A DNA stretch of 64,000 nucleotides. Origin: Peptostreptococcaceae bacterium oral taxon 113 str. W5053 (GTDB taxonomy: Bacteria > Bacillota > Clostridia > Tissierellales > Peptoniphilaceae). The notes beneath the pieces are model-generated. The model did no database searches. It had not been told where the DNA came from and saw nothing but the letters and a program-made list of their open reading frames with translations. Of this stretch, positions 61,747 to 64,000 are shown piece by piece; the stretch's first letter is position 1, and each line of letters opens with the position of its first letter. The stretch spans positions 1 to 64,000 of the forward strand of contig KI259834.1 in the NCBI GenBank assembly GCA_000467935.1, written 5' to 3'. The translations under genes and the position numbers were made by a program.

Positions 61747-62014
61747 TGCTCCGGATAAGGCACATCGATTACAAGAAAACAGCAAGCCTTCAAGTTGATT
61801 AAATGCTAAAAATACAACATGGTTTTATTTTTTTTATAATTGTCCAAACAAAAAAAACGACGGTTTGAAGTATATTTACCTCAAACCGCCGTCAAGATAT
61901 GCTCTATCCATTTTAATTTTTTGACACTAAGTTACTGATAATGTGGTTATTTTCCATCGTTGCAAAAACGTTCATAAATTTTTAACGCCATCTTCTAAGT
62001 TGAAAACCGTCGTT
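61747..62014. other. Spacer between convergent genes
   Basis: A T-rich tract at about 61822-61837 may end the plus-strand operon without a clear stem. The minus-strand terminator at 61846-61893 is listed separately. No gene is seen. Confidence 0.5.
61846..61893 (-). terminator. Terminator downstream of the CPBP gene
   Basis: A bulged stem (GACGG..TTTGA with TCAAACCGCCGTC, 61859-61893) followed on the minus strand by a run of eight Ts (61858-61850). Confidence 0.78.
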
Positions 62015-62836
62015 TTAAAATGACATGACCTCTTTACTTCGATACTTATTTTGGAGGAAATGATAGAGAATGCCACCCAACGGGAGAATCATAATCAAAG
62101 AAAATATGCTGATGATTTCTCCTGTTCCCGAAGGTACAAAGCTCTGTGCCGTAGCCATAAAGTTATTTGCGACATGCACGAGAATGGGGAATATCAGATT
62201 ATTCTTCTTTTCGTAGATGATTCCGGCAACAGCTCCCATAAAAGAAGCATAAACGATTTGCACCGGATTCATATGGTAGGCTCCGAACAGTACAGAGGAC
62301 AGAAGTATGGTCAACCAGGCAGGACTGATCTTTCGTATGGATCGAAAGACAATTCCGCGAAACAGAATTTCTTCAATCAAAGGTCCGGCAATCACCGCAA
62401 TCAGAATTCCGCCGAGAAGACTTCCTCCGCCAATGTTCTGATTTCCCGCATTCATCGCATCAAGGCTTCTTTGAAATGCAGGTATCTTTTCAGCCAGCAT
62501 AATCCAGAGAAAAGAAACCCCGGAAACGCCGACCCCTGCCATAATGCTTAGGATTGAATCTTTTCCATTCGTTTCCGTTTTCATCTCATCCTTGTCATGT
62601 TTCAGCATGAGTTTGTAAATGGGAAAAAATATAAATATCAGCGTAATATATACGAGCATTTCGCCTAAATAGGCAAATTTTATAAACCGCACCTCAGGGA
62701 TGTGCAAAATGTTTAAAAACAACTTTTCAACCGCATAATAAAGAACGTTTGACATCAAAAAATGTGCAGCTATTGCAAGGATGGGAAAAATCATAAATCG
62801 TTTGTTATGTCGTATATCGATTTTATTTTTATCCAT
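62015..62836 (-). CDS. CPBP family intramembrane metalloprotease
   Basis: 273 residues with about seven membrane helices. The protease motifs are complete: EEILFR (Glu-155, Glu-156, Arg-160), the FGAYH His (His-188) and HVANN (His-221, Asn-224/225). Relatives process peptides, give self-immunity to bacteriocins or act in protein export. It follows the TlpA gene by 14 bases and is probably in one operon with it. Confidence 0.9.
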   Translation of the reverse strand: MDKNKIDIRHNKRFMIFPILAIAAHFLMSNVLYYAVEKLFLNILHIPEVRFIKFAYLGEMLVYITLIFIFFPIYKLMLKHDKDEMKTETNGKDSILSIMAGVGVSGVSFLWIMLAEKIPAFQRSLDAMNAGNQNIGGGSLLGGILIAVIAGPLIEEILFRGIVFRSIRKISPAWLTILLSSVLFGAYHMNPVQIVYASFMGAVAGIIYEKKNNLIFPILVHVANNFMATAQSFVPSGTGEIISIFSLIMILPLGGILYHFLQNKYRSKEVMSF

Positions 62837-62850
62837 ATGTTCCCTTCCGA

Positions 62851-63768
62851 TTAGTTCTGTTTATTTAACTTTTGAATTTTCGCTTCGATTTCTTCAATTT
62901 TTTTCAAGTCCTCATTGATCGTTTTCCATTCCTCTTCGGAAAAAGAATCTTTTGCTTTTTCTATTTGAGCTTTTAAGAATTCTGCATAAGGAGTGTTTTC
63001 ATCTTGCTGTACCTTGTCTTTTTGAATTTTAGCGAATAGCTTATCCCAAATTTCTTTGTGTTGAAGGAAGATATTATTTTCTTCCGCTAATAGAGCCTTT
63101 GTTTCATCGATGGAAGGATCCATGTTAGAATCTTTGGAATCAACGGAAGACGAAACCTCTTTGCCTGCCTTTAAGTCATCTATCATTTTCAGAATTTGAT
63201 CCATTTTCTTTTCATCTTCAATACTTCCCATAATCGGTTGTCCGATGATATTTCCCTTTTTATCGACGAGAATCGTCGTTGGGAAACCGAGGATGTTCGC
63301 CATATAACTTCTTGCCTCCTGGTTGTTGTCGATAACGAGGTTTCGATAGGTGACCCCTTGTTTTGCAAGAATCTCTTTTGCTGCGGCTAGCGCCTTTTCG
63401 TCATCTCCGACTTCTACATTTATCCCGATTAACTCAGCTCCCTTTTCACGAAGTTTTGCATTGAACTTTTCTAACGCCGGCATTTCATTTACACAAGCCG
63501 AGCAGCCATTAAACCAGAAATTAACAAGTGTTGCTTCATTTTTGCTGAATAAAGACTCATCCACGTCATTACCGTCGAAATCTTTTCCTTTAAATTTAGG
63601 AAAGGCTTCCACTTTTCCGTTTTCTTCTGTCGAGGGTTGTGCCGGGGTGGCATTACCGTTTTCTTTCGTAGAAGGCTGCTGTGTCGGGCTAGCATTACCG
63701 CAGGCTGCCAATAAAACTGTCATCAGGACTGCCAAAAGTACAGATACGATTTTCTTTTTTGTTTTCAT
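62851..63768 (-). CDS. TlpA-like thioredoxin-fold lipoprotein with C-terminal helical extension
   Basis: 305 residues. Lipobox VLLAAC (Cys-23) anchors it to the outer face of the membrane. A linker with two copies of a unit of the form NA(S/T)P..QPST.ENG (about 25-52) leads to a TlpA/AlkylHydroperoxide-type thioredoxin domain (about 55-195) with the redox site WFNGCSAC (Cys-89 and Cys-92). Residues about 205-305 form a charged, probably coiled-coil helical region not usual for TlpA. It may reduce extracytoplasmic disulfides. GAGGAG precedes the ATG. Confidence 0.88.
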   Translation of the reverse strand: MKTKKKIVSVLLAVLMTVLLAACGNASPTQQPSTKENGNATPAQPSTEENGKVEAFPKFKGKDFDGNDVDESLFSKNEATLVNFWFNGCSACVNEMPALEKFNAKLREKGAELIGINVEVGDDEKALAAAKEILAKQGVTYRNLVIDNNQEARSYMANILGFPTTILVDKKGNIIGQPIMGSIEDEKKMDQILKMIDDLKAGKEVSSSVDSKDSNMDPSIDETKALLAEENNIFLQHKEIWDKLFAKIQKDKVQQDENTPYAEFLKAQIEKAKDSFSEEEWKTINEDLKKIEEIEAKIQKLNKQN

Positions 63769-64000
63769 TTTTCATTTCTCCTCTCTTTGTTTCCTTGTTT
63801 CTTGATTTTTTTCTTTCTCCATTTCCGTCACATTTTTAAATTCCTTAGCGAAGGGGTGTGTCTTTAGTCGGACATATTTTTTCCGTTATACAGAACCCCT
63901 TTTAGGAAATGGGAAAGATGAATGTTGGTCAGGAATGTGGAAAATATTTGAATTGTATTTTTTTGGCAAAAAACTCTTTCAAAGAAAAGTTTTTCACTGT

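Overview
The window comes from the chromosome of a low-G+C Firmicute (Bacillota). The evidence is strong A+T bias, AGGAGG-type ribosome binding sites, TTGACA/TATAAT promoters, TTATCCACA DnaA boxes and TGTTTCACGTGAAACA parS sites. The [4Fe-4S] two-subunit serine dehydratase and a GyrB/GyrA-SpoIIAA-like-sigma arrangement suggest an anaerobic Clostridia/Tissierellia-type organism. The genus cannot be fixed from sequence alone.

The window contains the replication origin. Leftward (minus strand) from oriC runs the classic block rpmH-rnpA-yidD-yidC-jag-mnmE-mnmG-cinA-parA-parB, then a cyclodeaminase-family gene, a DUF4446 gene and the sdaAB-sdaAA operon. Rightward (plus strand) runs dnaA-dnaN-yaaA-recF-gyrB-gyrA, followed by an STAS anti-anti-sigma protein, a shortened anti-sigma-like protein and a SigB/F/G-type sigma factor. 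Next come a nitroreductase carrying an internal stop, a PatB/MalY C-S lyase, a PAP2 phosphatase, an unknown protein, an MBL hydrolase and a lone purC.

From about 26 kb the window becomes accessory. It holds (i) an AraC regulator divergent from an ECF-type importer (S, T and fused AA subunits); (ii) an OmpR-type two-component system, tRNA-Gln and tRNA-Thr genes, a membrane-anchored predicted propeller and an SGNH hydrolase; (iii) a MacB-like ATPase, an S-layer-like extracellular protein and an FtsX permease; (iv) a visibly more G+C-rich island (about 39.6-45.2 kb) with a second two-component system, a tiny secreted peptide behind an RBS-sequestering hairpin, a VTC/polyphosphate-polymerase-domain protein, DUF4956, and a secreted beta-helix-like protein split by a stop; (v) a FepB/FepD/FepC siderophore-type importer with a decayed methyltransferase and a pair of exporter-fold ABC proteins; (vi) an AraC regulator, a complete Nik/Opp-type importer and a second exporter-fold pair in one translationally coupled run; (vii) a CPBP protease and a TlpA-like thioredoxin lipoprotein.

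The unifying theme of the right half is metal or metallophore scavenging. Three different importer architectures (ECF, FecCD, Opp/Nik) occur within 35 kb. Two are next to AraC regulators and two are followed by exporter-fold heterodimers of the YbtPQ/IrtAB organisation, with no biosynthesis genes in sight. Non-coding highlights are a 116-bp MITE-like insertion with 8-bp terminal repeats and a 9-bp target duplication, a 24-bp perfect inverted repeat sharing its end motif, parS sites placed in promoters, and a duplicated tandem DnaA-box pair either side of dnaA. No CRISPR array, rRNA gene or intact insertion sequence was seen.
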